Notes: generated by a model not told the origin, from the sequence alone. A DNA stretch of 64,000 nucleotides from Heterobilharzia americana (GCA_944470555.2 OX104127.1:57382140-57446139), one strand, 5' to 3'; shown: positions 1 to 11,215, counted from the stretch's first letter. Program-made: numbers and translations.

Positions 1-27
1 GGACAATAAATTGTGTCCAAAATGTTG

Positions 28-746
28 TTATCGAGTAAATGCTACTGTTTCATTACTACGTATGACATTTCTAATAAATAGACTAAAATGGGATTACAAT
101 CGATCACGGTGCCCAAGTTTTACTCTTATATTAATGGTAAATGATGTTGAAAGAAGTCAAAGTGAAATTGAATAGATAACGAAGAGATAATAATTGTGTA
201 CTCAAACAAACGATTAAAACATATTACTTTGAACAGAGATGATTACATTTTACACTATTCAATGAGTAAGTATAATCTACTATTTAGCTGATTACACCTT
301 GATAATTGATGATGCATTAGTTGAAAGTCATCTTCCTTAAACAAACTAATGAACCATAAAGTTTTACATTGATTGAATTGTTTGTAAAGATGAGATGAGA
401 GTTGAAAACAAAAAAGAAGCAATTCATAATATACAATTACTCGATAAATAAAGAGAAATACTTACACGCTTACAGATTTAATACGTTCCCCTGAAACAAG
501 GATATGACAACATGTTGGTTGTAACAGTTCTACTGTATTCGAAGTATAACCACTATATGAATTGGAAGCTTGATTCAATACAAAATTCTTATAAGTTAGA
601 TTGAATTCAAAAATACCTTGAGAATATTTCACTTCAGGCATGTATATAGGATGATGATGATGATGATGGTACCGATGACACGATTTCTGTTGTAAACTTT
701 TCTCTGATTTTATTCTTGACACTACACATGGATTTATGATTACCAT
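28..746 (-). CDS. Candidate host gene, two coding exons (746-466 and 82-28)
   Basis: I do not recognise the product. Exon 746-466 opens with ATG (746-744), with an in-frame TAA 9 nt upstream. It stays open for 93 codons plus 2 nt and ends at a strong donor, GTAAGT (465-460). A pyrimidine-containing acceptor ending TTTTAG (AG at 84-83) starts exon 82-28, which completes the split codon in phase and adds 17 codons before TAA (30-28). The predicted protein is about 111 residues, with no signal peptide or membrane segment seen. Residues 32-37 are six histidines encoded by a (CAT)6 run. The exon could instead begin at the AG at 723-722 (exon from 721), in the phase that fits the exons at 10.4-10.65 kb. 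It would then be internal to a larger minus-strand gene. The frame and splice sites are seen; that this is a real gene is inferred. Confidence 0.42.
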
Positions 747-1177
747 GTTTGTTTAAAGAATTTTCACAACAAAAAGAAGAGTTCCGTATTAGATAGGATT
801 ATTAATAGTATTCAGCTATGGTTACATAAATAATAAAGATGGAATATTTAAACACTGAGGTATAGACTAGAGTATAACAAGGAGATGTACTCAGAAACCC
901 TTGTGTGTGTGTGTATGTGTGATGATTAATAATACTATCTAGTTGGCCAAATCCCAGTTTGTGGAGTAAACTTTGAACCCATTACCTATTTGATTGAAAG
1001 TTAATTACCAAAACCAATGAATCACAGTTCCATAATGGAAACGAAAAGTAAATTTGACTGGCTTGTTGATAAATTCTTTCAACTATACCGACTTTATCGC
1101 GGTTACAATCCATTTTACGCTTTCACTTCTCAAGTTAAATCCATATTGAAGAGTGTACAACTAAAACTTTACAAGTA
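747..1177. other. No gene seen; short (GT)n run
   Basis: A+T-rich sequence without a convincing exon. It contains an imperfect (GT)n microsatellite at 902-920. Confidence 0.4.
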
Positions 1178-2130
1178 TAATTATTATTATTATTTGTCCC
1201 TTGGGTTTCTAGTGGAACATAGGGATACAGTAGCACATTGCCATTGCACACTGTTCTCGGCACTCTTTTCAACCTAGATCCACGACTGCCCAGAAGCTTT
1301 CATTTCTTCCTCATATCATCTTGACTATATCACCCTCGCCTCTGATGCCCAACTCGTCGTTTCCCATTTCGGTTCCACTCGAGGGCGTGGTTTACGCTGT
1401 GATATCCCCAAACGGCCTTCTCAGTGTATTTCAATCCAATCCAACTCCACCATCCCCTGCATATTTGTTGGGAGATGGCTTCTTGGTTGCTTCGTTGCCA
1501 ACCAGAGTTCCCCCATGCTTATTCTGATCATGCTTTTCCCAACGCGCCAAGTCCATCAACCATCATATACAAGCACTGGATTACTGTTCAAAATCCGGAT
1601 CCTGTTCACGCTTTATACTGGGAGCAGCACACTGGATCTCCGCAATTATTTCAGATTAATAAAGGCCTGTCTTGCTTTTCCGATCGTGGCTTTCATATCC
1701 TCATCTGAGTCGCCGGCAATAGTAGAAACGACGCTGCCTACGTAGGTCAAAGAGACAACTTCCTGCAAATTCCTCCGCCGATTGTCACTGATGCTTGCTG
1801 TTGTTACCCAGTTGGTTGGATGAGTATCTTCATCACCTCCGTCTTCTCCAAGTTCATTTGAAGTCTTATCTGTGCTGCCCTGCCTCCACTTACAACTTGT
1901 TAGTCTCCGCCGGTAGACCATCGAGCTTGTCCGAAATTACACATGAATCATCGTCGAAATAAACATCTAGTACGTCCTTTATATCGGCCAAACACCTCCT
2001 CACAGTTTCTTGCATGACACAGTTCACCTTAGTCGACCACAACAACGAAGATGTCACATGATAACAGGCGCACACCATGTCTTATGCCTTCCATCCATCA
2101 CTTCCCTTCAAAGACATTATTGAGCTGCAG
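1178..2130 (-). mobile_element. RTE-A non-LTR retrotransposon, 3' part (interrupted copy 1)
   Basis: The minus strand encodes a decayed C-terminal part of an RTE-clade reverse transcriptase. The block RRNLQEVVSLTYVGSVVST and the following KARQAFINLK (near 1830-1646) match the same positions in five other copies here. The 3' end is an AAT-rich tail at about 1178-1195, preceded by the family's terminal sequence ending in a T-rich ATTATTATT run on the plus strand. Stops and frameshifts are frequent. The copy breaks off at about 2130, where inverted Gypsy sequence begins, and its 5' side resumes at about 8040. RTE elements encode an apurinic endonuclease and a reverse transcriptase and insert by target-primed reverse transcription. 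Confidence 0.8.
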
Positions 2131-2136
2131 CGATCA

Positions 2137-3498
2137 CCGACGACGTCTTCCATATGCTTATCAATGTTAAGCCAGTTGACATAACTGCGCGCAACTTCTT
2201 TCGTCCTACTAATGCCAGGATGTGACGAATGAAGTTGACGAAGTACATAGTTGTGAAGATTAACTGGAACAACAACACAATCTACAATCGTCAACAATGG
2301 ATAAAGATTGTCATATTTCATGTAACTGTTTGAAATCAGGCGAATGGATATGCGAGGGCCTGCCACATCGGATGAACTTGGAAACCTGCTGCAGGAAATG
2401 ATCACGTAGACTGTAGGTAGCAACCTGTGTTGCAGTCACAGGAAGAAGTTGAGTTGTGTTTATCAGAATTCTGTGGACATCGTCTTCGAAAGAAAGTGAT
2501 GCGATGACAACGTCTTCATTTTACAAGTGATGATTGATTACTCAGCAATCGTGATGGTGCATCTACCTGACCAAATTCAGATGTAGATTTGTATTTGATC
2601 TCAAAATTATATCCCAACACCGTAATGGCCCATTTTTGGAGACGGTTTACAGTATGCACAGGAATACCTTTCTTTGAACCAAATATGGACAATAAGGGTT
2701 TGTGGTCGGTGCATAGAGTAAACTTCCTGCCGTGTAGCATTTTGTGAAACTTTTTAACGGCGAAAATAAGCGCCAGTCCTTCTTTCTCAATCTGAATATA
2801 TATTTACGTTCCGCTATATTCAGAGTTCGAGAAGCATGTGCAATGCCTTTCTCCGTGCCATCAGGAAAACAATGAGAAATCACGGCACCAATACCATAAT
2901 CAGATGCATCTGCAGCAACGATAATTTCCAGATTAGCATCATAATAAGTAAGTAACATGAGCAATGATTTTACCTTGGTAAAAGCATGTTGACACTGATG
3001 TACAATTCCATTTCACATTTTTAGACACCAACTGGTTCAACGGAGCACGCAGTCGGTGAATCTCCCTGGTGGTTCTGCAAACCACAAATAAAGATTAGAC
3101 ATTTAAATTGGTCCGCCATCATTTCGTTAAGCTTAAACCTCTCGCATTCTCGATTTACTTTACCAGCATATGTCAGATAATCATCAGCAGGTAATTTAGA
3201 TAATTGAAGATATTGACAACGAATATTAAACAGGGATGATTGTTCGTCGAATATCTGAGAAAGAATGCCGACTTTTTCATCAAAAGGTAACTCACAGAGA
3301 TTTTTCGGCAGGACATTTGTTGTGTTCAACAGTACCAAGTTTGCGTAATAATAGAAGAAGTTTGGCTGCATCATCAAATCTGGAGCATTCAATACGAAAG
3401 ACATTTTCATAGCAATTAAACCATGAATCGAAAATGAGACCAGACATCGAATCATATTTAAATTCACTGACAGAATTGGAAATACTTTCATATTTATC
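2137..3498 (-). mobile_element. Inverted, internally deleted copy of the Gypsy element
   Basis: On the minus strand this is a near-identical copy of parts of the plus-strand Gypsy element to its right. Positions 3498-3069 match the gag region starting at about 3678, and 3068-2137 match 5788-6712 (RNase H to integrase N-terminus). About 1.68 kb of the element, corresponding to about 4108-5786 (zinc knuckle, protease, RT), is absent. The two arms share the same frameshifts, so the element was already dead when it was duplicated. The outer breakpoint lies in the integrase region; one visible difference is ATGGAAG versus ATCGAAG near the end. No coding capacity remains. Confidence 0.88.
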
Positions 3499-3548
3499 TG
3501 AGCGGGACGACGGCGACGTGAGTTGGTTCTTTTCGGTTTCGATTGACA

Positions 3549-4480
3549 ATGTCTATCTCGTTGGATGATCTGAAATCTATTTTACAACTGCAGCATGCTC
3601 AAAGTGAAGCAGCTCAACTGAAATTAATTGAAGCCCTTACTCAAAAATTTTCAAGTCGAATGCTTTCAGCATCCCATTCAGATAAATATGAAAGTATTTC
3701 CAATTCTGTCAGTGAATTTAAATATGATCCGATGTCTGGTCTCATTTTCGATTCATGGTTTAATTGCTATGAAAATGTCTTTCGTATTGAATGCTCCAGA
3801 TTTGATGATGCAGCCAAACTTCTTCTATTATTACGCAAACTTGGTACTGTTGAACACAACAAATGTCCTGCCGAAAAATCTCTGTGAGTTACCTTTTGAT
3901 GAAAAAGTCGGCATTCTTTCTCAGATATTCGACGAACAATCATCCCTGTTTAATATTCGTTGTCAATATCTTCAATTATCTAAATTACCTGCTGATGATT
4001 ATCTGACATATGCTGGTAAAGTAAATCGAGAATGCGAGAGGTTTAAGCTTAACGAAATGATGGCGGACCAATTTAAATGTCTAATCTTTATTTGTGGTTT
4101 GCAGAACCCTGAAGATGCCGCTATTCAGACCAGAATTCTGTCATGCATAGAGCAAGATTCAAAAATGACACTGCACATGGTGACAGCTGAATACCGACGC
4201 TTGATCAATTTGAAGCATGATACATATATTGTACAGTACAGCAAAAGTCCCAGGCGTCTGATTTGGGTTCAGTCAGTGCAGTGAAAACCTCACACTCTAC
4301 AGCCAACCACACGCAACGTAAATCAAAACCGTCAGGTAAACCTTCTTCAGTTTGCTGGTATTGTGGTTCGTGGGATTTGTAAAGTTTTCTCCCTTCACAA
4401 AAAGCATAAACACCGTCAGTGTCATGGTTTCGGACATAAAGAAGGTTATTGTTCACCACAGACAAGTCCTAAGAAAAACA
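3549..4480 (+). pseudogene. Gypsy-type gag (capsid and zinc-knuckle region), broken
   Basis: The gag-like frame starts at ATG 3549 (MSISLDDLKSILQLQ). It runs about 100 codons, then shifts frame near 3850 and continues through a capsid-like region (CELPFDEKVGILSQIF, LPADDYLTYAGKV, FICGL) to about 4280. A nucleocapsid-like remnant follows at about 4350-4460 (CWYCGSW, later QCHGFGHKEGYC), in several frames and with a stop. Gag normally packages the element RNA. The upstream stretch 3499-3548 is probably 5' leader, but no 5' LTR precedes it because inverted Gypsy sequence begins at 3498. This is the first gene of the only recognisable gag-pol order here. Confidence 0.8.
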
Positions 4481-4569
4481 AGTGTGGCCCTCCCAAACGG
4501 CCTTCATCCTCTCAAATACAAAGTATATGTGTAACCTTCAAAGTCGATTTTGCCAGCAGAAGAAAATAT

Positions 4570-4960
4570 ATTATACTTTATCCATGAATGATAAACCTAT
4601 CCGTCTTCAACGGGACACAACATTTGATATCACGTTGATTTCCCGCTGCACGTGGTACACACTTGAGTGTCCACAGGTTTATCCAACAGAATATACTGCT
4701 AGAAATGCTTCGGGAGATGTTCTAAAACTCATTCACAGGTAAGATTAATTGTCATGTGCAGTTTGGTGAGCATCAATTCTATGGTGACTATTATCTGATA
4801 AACTGTCATGATTTTGACTTGCTCGGACTAGACTGGATACATAAACTCCGTATCCTGAATGTTCCATTGAATTATGTATGTTCTCAAGTGTCTTTGTCAT
4901 CACATGATGTTGTTAGTTCAGTTCAATTCTCCGATAAAACTCTATTGCAACGTTTATGAC
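4570..4960 (+). pseudogene. Gypsy-type retropepsin domain, broken
   Basis: The block NDKPIRLQRDTTFDITLISR (about 4585-4645) lies where aspartic proteases of Mag-like Gypsy elements carry the catalytic D-T-A/G-S. Here it reads D-T-T-F-D, so the active site looks damaged. After a stop near 4742 the frame changes and continues with HQFYGDYYLI and DLLGLDWIHKL (to about 4850), the usual link from protease to reverse transcriptase. The enzyme would cleave Gag-Pol. Confidence 0.72.
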
Positions 4961-4974
4961 AAAAGCGCATACTT

Positions 4975-5700
4975 GTTGTTTTCCAGGACAAACTTGGTTG
5001 CTACAAGTTTACTCAAGTCTGTTTATCTCTGAAGCCAAATGTTAAGCCAGTTTTTTCACTCAAAACGTCCAGTTCCATATGCTGACTGCAGTTCCCCTGG
5101 TTGATAATAAACTTGATAGATTGGAGGTATTGGGTGTCCTCCAACCGATTGCCTATACCTATTCTCAATGGGCTGCTCCAATAGTAGTTGTTCGCAAGGT
5201 AAATGGCTCTGTTCGTTTGTGCGCAAATTTTTCAACTGGTTTGAATAATGCCCTAGAAGATCATACTTATCCGCTACCAGTTCAAGAAGATCTGTTTGTT
5301 AAACTAAATGAGGGGAAATGTTTTGTTAAAATCGATCTCACAGATGCGTATCTTCAAGTAGAGATCGAACCAAATTCGAGAGAGCTATTGACAATCAACA
5401 CTCATCGAGTTCTTTACCAATATACACGCCTACCATTTGGCGTCAAGCCAGCACCTGCCATTTTCCAACAAATCATGGACACGATGCTTGTCAACCAACC
5501 TGGGGGTTGTAGTATACTTAGATGATGTGATTGTGTCACAGGCAGCAGTTAGTCTGAACTATTTGATCGGTTGGATGCCGTTCGTTCTAAAATGTCTGAA
5601 TTTGGTTTTTATCTTAAAGGAAATAGGTGTACATTTTTCATGGATTCAGTGAAATATCTTGGCTTTATTTTCGATGAACACCAACGTTGACCAGATCCAG
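4975..5700 (+). pseudogene. Gypsy-type reverse transcriptase, broken
   Basis: Recognisable RT blocks occur in order: GVLQPIAYTYSQWAAPIVVV (from about 5130), CFVKIDLTDAYLQVEIEP (about 5320-5375), QYTRLPFGVKPAPAIFQQIM (about 5418-5476), and, after a frameshift, the catalytic VYLDDVIV (5513-5536). The order and the TRLPFG-K-APAIFQ pattern are those of Ty3/Gypsy RTs, closest in style to the Mag-like lineage. Frameshifts at about 5090 and 5510 and stops near 5652-5690 disable it. The stretch between RT and RNase H is short compared with typical elements, suggesting an internal deletion around 5690-5790. Confidence 0.88.
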
Positions 5701-5879
5701 AGAATGTACGTGCCTCCTCCTTCACCAAATGTTTCGACACCACGAGCTTTTCTTGATCTCATGAGTTAATAAAGTGTTTTCTTACAAGGGAGATTCACCG
5801 ACTGCGTGCTCCGTTGAACCAGTTGGTGTCTAAAAATGTGAAATGGAATTGTACATCAGTGTCAACATGCTTTTACCAA

Positions 5880-6340
5880 GGTAAAATCATTGCTCATGTT
5901 ACTTACTTATTATGATGCTAATCTGGAAATTATCGTTGCTGCAGATGCATCTGATTATGGTATTGGTGCCGTGATTTCTCATTGTTTTCCTGATGGCACG
6001 GAGAAAGGCATTGCACATGCTTCTCGAACTCTGAATATAGCGGAACGTAAATATATATTCAGATTGAGAAAGAAGGACTGGCGCTTATTTTCGCCGTTAA
6101 AAAGTTTCACAAAATGCTACACGGCAGGAAGTTTACTCTATGCACCGACCACAAACCCTTATTGTCCATATTTGGTTCAAAGAAAGGTATTCCTGTGCAT
6201 ACTGTAAACCGTCTCCAAAAATGGGCCATTACGGTGTTGGGATATAATTTTGAGATCAAATACAAATCTACATCTGAATTTGGTCAGGTAGATGCACCAT
6301 CACGATTGCTGAGTAATCAATCATCACTTGTAAAATGAAG
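5880..6340 (+). pseudogene. Gypsy-type RNase H domain, broken
   Basis: LEIIVAADASDYGIGAVISH (5926-5985) carries the D-A-S-x-x-G-x-G signature of retrotransposon RNase H. HGRKFTLCTDHKPLLSIFG (about 6118-6174) gives the T-D-H-K-P-L motif in another frame, so a frameshift lies near 6050. The domain ends with GYNFEIKYK and VDAPSRL (to 6320). An almost identical copy with the same frameshift is on the minus strand at 2516-2964. Confidence 0.88.
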
Positions 6341-6430
6341 ACGTTGTCATCGCATCACTTTCTTTCGAAGACGATGTCCACAGAATTCTGATAAACACAA
6401 CTCAACTTCTTCCTGTGACTGCAACACAGG

Positions 6431-7276
6431 TTGCTACCTACAGTCTACGTGATCATTTCCTGCAGCAGGTTTCCAAGTTCATCCGATGTGGCAGGCCCTC
6501 GCATATCCATTCGCCTGATTTCAAACAGTTACATGAAATATGACAATCTTTATCCATTGTTGACGATTGTAGATTGTGTTGTTGTTCCAGTTAATCTTCA
6601 CAACTATGTACTTCGTCAACTTCATTCGTCACATCCTGGCATTAGTAGGACGAAAGAAGTTGCGCGCAGTTATGTCAACTGGCTTAACATTGATAAGCAT
6701 ATCGAAGACGTCGTTTGAAAGTGTAGCAAATGTGCGCAGGCGCCAGAATAGCCACGCAAGACAGACCTGTATTCCTGGCCGTTACCCGGATAACCGTGGT
6801 CCTGTGTCGATGTTGATTTTGCTGAACCGTTGAACGGCATATACTTCTTAGTATGTGTTGATGCTCATTCGAAATGGCGAGAGATCTTTTCAAGGCTGTC
6901 CATCATGTCACAGGCAACAGTGAGCCAGCTTCGTCACCTATTCTGTCGGTTTGGTATTCCTGATGTTCTGGCGTCCGATAATGGATTGCAGTCTACATTG
7001 TCGGTTTTCTCAGATTTCTGCAATCAGTTCCGCATCCAGCACATTCGTACCCCTCTTATCACCCTCAGTGTAATGGTCAAGCTGAACGGTCCGTTGATAC
7101 TTTCCAAAGAGCTTTCATGAATGCGAAGGGGGAGGGGACGATGAATGAAATCTTGGATAACTTTTTGCTGCTTTATCGTACTACACCGAATCCGTCTGTA
7201 CCAAATCAATTATCTCCAGCAGAAATTATGTTTGGCCGGAAAGTCAAAATCGTCCTCGATGCAATCAAGCCTACAT
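6431..7276 (+). pseudogene. Gypsy-type integrase, broken
   Basis: The N-terminal zinc-binding region is partly visible (SSHPGISRTKEVAR at about 6626-6668, then CAQ in another frame). The catalytic core can be followed through ILCVCVDAHSK-like sequence with the first acidic residue (about 6830-6880), FGIPDVLASDNG (6946-6986, second acidic residue) and GQAERSVDTFQRAF (7072-7115, third). It ends with YRTTPNP and PAEIMFGRK, typical of Gypsy integrases. At least two frameshifts separate these blocks. Integrase inserts the LTR-ended cDNA into the host chromosome. Confidence 0.86.
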
Positions 7277-7662
7277 GAGTAAAGAAAGGCTGGAGAAATT
7301 CCGAAATGGAAAAGCAGTTTAATCGTCACCATGGAGCTAAATACCGAGTCTTCAAATGGCATCAGTATGTCTACGTACGTGATGGACACATGGACAGATA
7401 GCGGGGCGTGAAGGAAATTTTCTATACGAAGTGAATGTAGGAGGATAGATATGGACCAGACACTCGAATGAGATACTAGATGCGGTCAACGTAGACGACA
7501 AAAAGCAGCAAAACTTGACGCCAGAAGTTTTAATGGATACTTTTAATCTCCCGTAGTCAGAAGCATCAGATAACACTCAATGCATCCCCAGTCGAAGGTC
7601 AGTTAGACAAAGAAGAAGACCAGGAAGACTCCAAATATATTCTAGGAAAAAGTCATACAATT

Positions 7663-8039
7663 TTACGGGGAGGGAGGTGAAACGTAGCGACAAAAGGCAG
7701 CCAATAGGGGAGTTGTTTTCAAGTCACGATCAGATCATGATTTATGCGTGCGTTGACATGAGAACCTGATTGGAGGAATTTGACATCATACGACAAATCG
7801 GATTGGTTCATTCATGGCTTCACTTTTTGAGAGTTTTGTAAATACATATATGTCATGTATTTGTCTAATAAAAGTTGTAGTTGTTCTTGCAGTCACATGC
7901 CGTCTTTGTTTTCTGGTTTTTCGCGGCTTAGTGAAGGAGAAGGTACTTAGGGAGGTCAGTTGTAAAAGTACTCGGTTGAGGTGTCTATTGAGTCTCAGTA
8001 TCATTATACCCACACCCGCAACCACACTCAGTCACAACA
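7663..8039 (+). repeat. Probable 3' LTR of the Gypsy element with polypurine tract
   Basis: A purine-rich tract (ACGGGGAGGGAGG, about 7665-7677) follows the pol remnant. The next bases, from 7678, begin TG. The sequence runs about 360 bp to CAACA at about 8039, directly before RTE-A sequence resumes. It contains AATAAA-like TAATAAAAG at about 7868. No second LTR is present for comparison, so both ends are inferred from the TG..CA rule, the tract and the RTE boundary. Confidence 0.55.
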
Positions 8040-8275
8040 CGCTGCTGTTGTGTCTGCGTCTGTTTTCAGTGCTTCCGGTGGAATTCCATTTGGTCCTGCT
8101 GCTTTCTCGGCTTTTAGCGACTTTATGGCGTTCAGGACTTAACTCCTGCTTTTGTCGGAGGGTTTGTGTTCACTGATAGTTCTTTTGCTGGCCTGCTGGT
8201 TGTATTTCTGGACGAGTTGCAGGTGGTGGTCAGTCCATCGTTTCCTTTGTTTCTCCTCTTTGGCGAAGCAAATAT
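8040..8275 (-). mobile_element. RTE-A, upstream part of interrupted copy 1
   Basis: On the plus strand this matches 19820-20065 and 61425-61635 in the RTE-A copies there, with the shared landmark TTCCGGTGGAATTCCATTTGG-like sequence, a segment between endonuclease and RT. Relative to the 18.3-20.5 kb copy, about 480 bp is missing between this piece and the one ending at 2130. The Gypsy element therefore sits inside an RTE-A copy that also lost sequence. Confidence 0.7.
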
Positions 8276-8992
8276 TTATTGGTTGTGGTTGCATCAGTCT
8301 ATGAAGTCTCAGACTACTGATCTCAGCTATGTAGATGGAGGTGTAAACTTCTTGGTTGTGGTCGTCAAGACGATAGGAGACAATAGTTGGAGAACCTTGG
8401 TGACACGGATGGTACAGATATATTCACTGTTGTAAAGTCTGGTCACTTGAACCGATGCACTTCTGTGTGAGATTCAAAGTTGGTTTTGTCTATCTGTCTG
8501 CCTGACTGCTTTATTTGACTAATACTCTGGTGTTTTGGTGTTGTTAGAATATACATAAGCATGAGTCGACTAGCAGTTCAACTTCCTGATACTGATTCAG
8601 CTGAGACTGAAAACAGTTACTGGGTTGAAAGCTAAAAAGTCAAGTTCAGACACATAATATAGTGTGTAGTTGTTAACTAGGTGTGATTGTGGTAAATTCT
8701 GCTCATATACAATCTACAATCATAAGCACTATAACACACACACACACACACACCTACTACTTCTACTAGAAATTACCAGTTGGAAGCAAGAGGATCATAA
8801 AATCAAATTAAGTCCTTGTGAAATGCATAGTTCGAAGTGAAGCCTAAGGGTTGAATTCCACCAGATTTCGTTGGAAATGAAAATATTTGGATGATAGTAT
8901 GTGAACAACAATTCAGTAGCACAAACGACGTCTAGACAGTAAGTATCGAAGGTGTGAGAAATATACTACTGACTGATATGACTAATAGTAGA
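8276..8992. other. No gene seen; (AC)n run
   Basis: Unassigned, possibly decayed repeat sequence. It holds an (AC)n microsatellite at 8734-8753. No exon or element end can be supported. Confidence 0.4.
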
Positions 8993-10297
8993 TTACTATT
9001 ATTATCATTATTTTTCCCTTGGGTTCCTAATGGAACATTGCACGCCTCCATTCCACTCTCTTTTCTGCAATCTTTTCAACCTGGCTCCACGACCGCCCAC
9101 AAGCTATCATTTCTTCCTCACACCATCTCCATGTCACCCTCACCCTGACCTCCAACGCCCAACTCATCGTTTCCCCTTTAAGTTCCACTTGACGACCTGG
9201 CCTGACACGTGATGTCCCCAATCGGTCTTCTGAGTGTATACCCAATCCATCTCCACTTCCTTCTGCATACTTTTTGGGTGATAGGCTCTTAGTTGGTTCA
9301 TTGTTAGCCAGAGTTCCTTGTTGCTTATTCTTTCTGGCCATCTCATCTTCAGTGTGGAGTGCAGGCAGTTGTTAATGAATATCTGTAGTTTGTTGGAAAT
9401 CCCTTTCGTGACACGCCAACTCTCTGGATGAACCATATAGCAGCAATGACTTGACTGACTTAGTGTTGAAAATCCGGATCTTGTTCACCCTTTATGCTGA
9501 GTGCAGAAGATCTCCACACTGGTTTCAGATTAATAAACGCCTATCTTGCTTTTCCGATCCTGGCTGGCTTCGACATCCTCGTTTGTGCCCGTGCCACCTG
9601 TAGTTGAAACGATGTTGCCTGCCTAGGTAGGTGTAGGTGAAAGAGACTACTTCCTTTAGGTTTCTCCCGTTAATGGTGACTGGAGCTTGTTTTTGCCGGT
9701 GGTGGCGTTGGTTAGGTATCATCATCACCTCTGTCTCCTCTACATTCACTTGAAGGAAGTCCCATCTTCGCTGCCTCATCTCTTCTGACAAATTGTTGGC
9801 TTTCGCCTGTAGACCTCCTAGTTTGTGTGACATTAGACACAAGTCATCGGCGAAATCCAAATCTTCTAGGTTCTTCTCCCCGGTCCAGAGTATCCCCCTC
9901 TTCTGACAGCTCCTCACTGTTTGTTGCCTGATCCACTGCACTACGATCAGGAATATCATGGGTGATAGTGGACAGCCTTGTCTTACTCCTGTCTTCACTT
10001 CAAAAGCATCACTGAGCTTCCATTGTGAATTACTTGGCGTGTAGCATATTCATATAGCTGTTGAATGAGGCTGGTAAAGGTTTGTGGTATTCCGTAGTGT
10101 TGAAGCAACTACCAAATTACTTCTCGGTCAACGCTGCCAAAGGCCTTTTCAAAGTCAATGAAGCTGAGGTAGAGAGTTGACTGCCATTCTATACTCCGTT
10201 CTATGATGATGCGTAGCGTAGCCTTGCAATTTGGTCCGCACATGATTTGTTCTTCCTGAAGCCAGCCTGTTCCGGTCGTAGTTTTGAATCCATTCAA
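8993..10297 (-). mobile_element. RTE-A copy 2, 5'-truncated
   Basis: The minus strand reads from FIDFEKAFGSVDREVIW (about 10170-10110) through KTGVRQGCPLSPMIFLIVV (9996-9940), the catalytic region LDFADDLCLMSHKLGG (about 9868-9821) and NGRNLKEVVSFTYTYLG to a C-terminal domain and an ATT-rich tail at about 8993-9015. The order is that of an RTE-clade RT. Frameshifts and stops are present. The 5' end stops abruptly at about 10297, as in incomplete reverse transcription. Its first 318 bp (9976-10293) are identical to 19306-19623 in copy 3. Confidence 0.85.
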
Positions 10298-10406
10298 CTC
10301 ATAAAGGATCCCTTAAATAAAACTTATGTTATACTTGTGAAATTTCAGGATAATATTCAAAGCTTTGCTGTATGATAAATTATAAGGAAAAACAGATCCA
10401 ACTTAC

Positions 10407-10649
10407 CAGGATTGTCTAAACTGAGATGAAGATTTTCGGTAGCTTCTATTCCAACAGGTACACTGTTTGACAAAAAATTGCAATGTTTTGGATCGATAAT
10501 TCGCTGTAATCCATATAAAAACAAAGATATTAACTAAGATAATCAAATGAAATGTGATAATTCTAAACCTGTTTACTTCTTCATTGTGTCCAGAAAAATT
10601 GAATAAGTCTTGTAGAAGGTTATAGGGGTTCAACTGACTCAATATTGTA
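10407..10649 (-). CDS. Candidate host gene, two internal exons (10649-10577 and 10503-10407)
   Basis: Reading the minus strand, an acceptor AG (10651-10650) opens a 73-nt exon, one base plus 24 codons (TILSQLNPYNLLQDLF...). It ends phase 0 at donor GTAAAC (10576-). After a 73-nt intron ending in ATTACAG (AG 10505-10504), a 97-nt exon gives 32 open codons in phase (RIIDPKHCNFLSNSVPVGIE...) plus one base, then donor GTAAGT (10406-). Short introns of this size are known in the 5' parts of schistosome genes. The product is unknown. The next exon would lie to the left, beyond RTE-A and Gypsy sequence, and the reading phase allows a join to 721-466. Frames and sites are seen; the gene model is inferred. 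Confidence 0.48.
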
Positions 10650-10815
10650 CTTAAATTTAACTGGAACCTTACACAATGTAAAACTTATAAAAAGGGAAAT
10701 GAAACGTCGGGAATGAGATTACGCTTGCAGGGTGATTATTCTCCAGTCCTTCCATAAACGTCAGAGTCAAGTTAGGATAAACCCATCAGTTGATATGTGT
10801 AGCATACTATTGTCA

Positions 10816-11215
10816 TCATCTATAAACATAGCAACAGGAATCACTGCGTTACCGTCCGCGTCGGTACAGCTCATATCACAACATCATGTTAAAAGGCAAT
10901 TAAGTGGAAGATGAAGAAAACAAAACTCAGTCGAAACAAATATAAAGTACTCAAAGAGAAAGAGAGAGAAAGAAAGAATGACAAAATGGCGAGACTCGGT
11001 ATAACCTCGTGAAGATGAGGATAATGTGTGTATGTGTATATATCTGCACTACTGACATCCTTTCTCGGCCATGTGATCACCAACAGTCAATCTCCAACCA
11101 CGGGTTTCTCTTGTCCACCCCCACCTGCCTCCCATCGACCCCAACCATCTAGTCTGCATAGCCTCACATGGCTCAAACCAACACTCAAATATTTCATACA
11201 TTCATGTCATGCCAA
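10816..11215 (-). mobile_element. RTE-B 3'-end fragment (B1)
   Basis: Minus-strand copy of the RTE-B 3' region. The plus-strand landmarks CTCATATCAC, AATATAAAGTACTCAAAGAG and GATAATGTGTGTATG, and the SHVGRCRLGGWG-like coding end, occur in the same order as in the complete copy at 54-60 kb. An imperfect GA/CT microsatellite (10955-10977) lies in the 3' UTR, as in copies B6 and B8. Only the last ~400 bp of the element is present. Confidence 0.75.

Noticed and set aside
651..668. His-tag or vector contamination
   Set aside because: The run is a simple ATG/CAT microsatellite within ordinary A+T-rich genomic sequence with no vector flanks.
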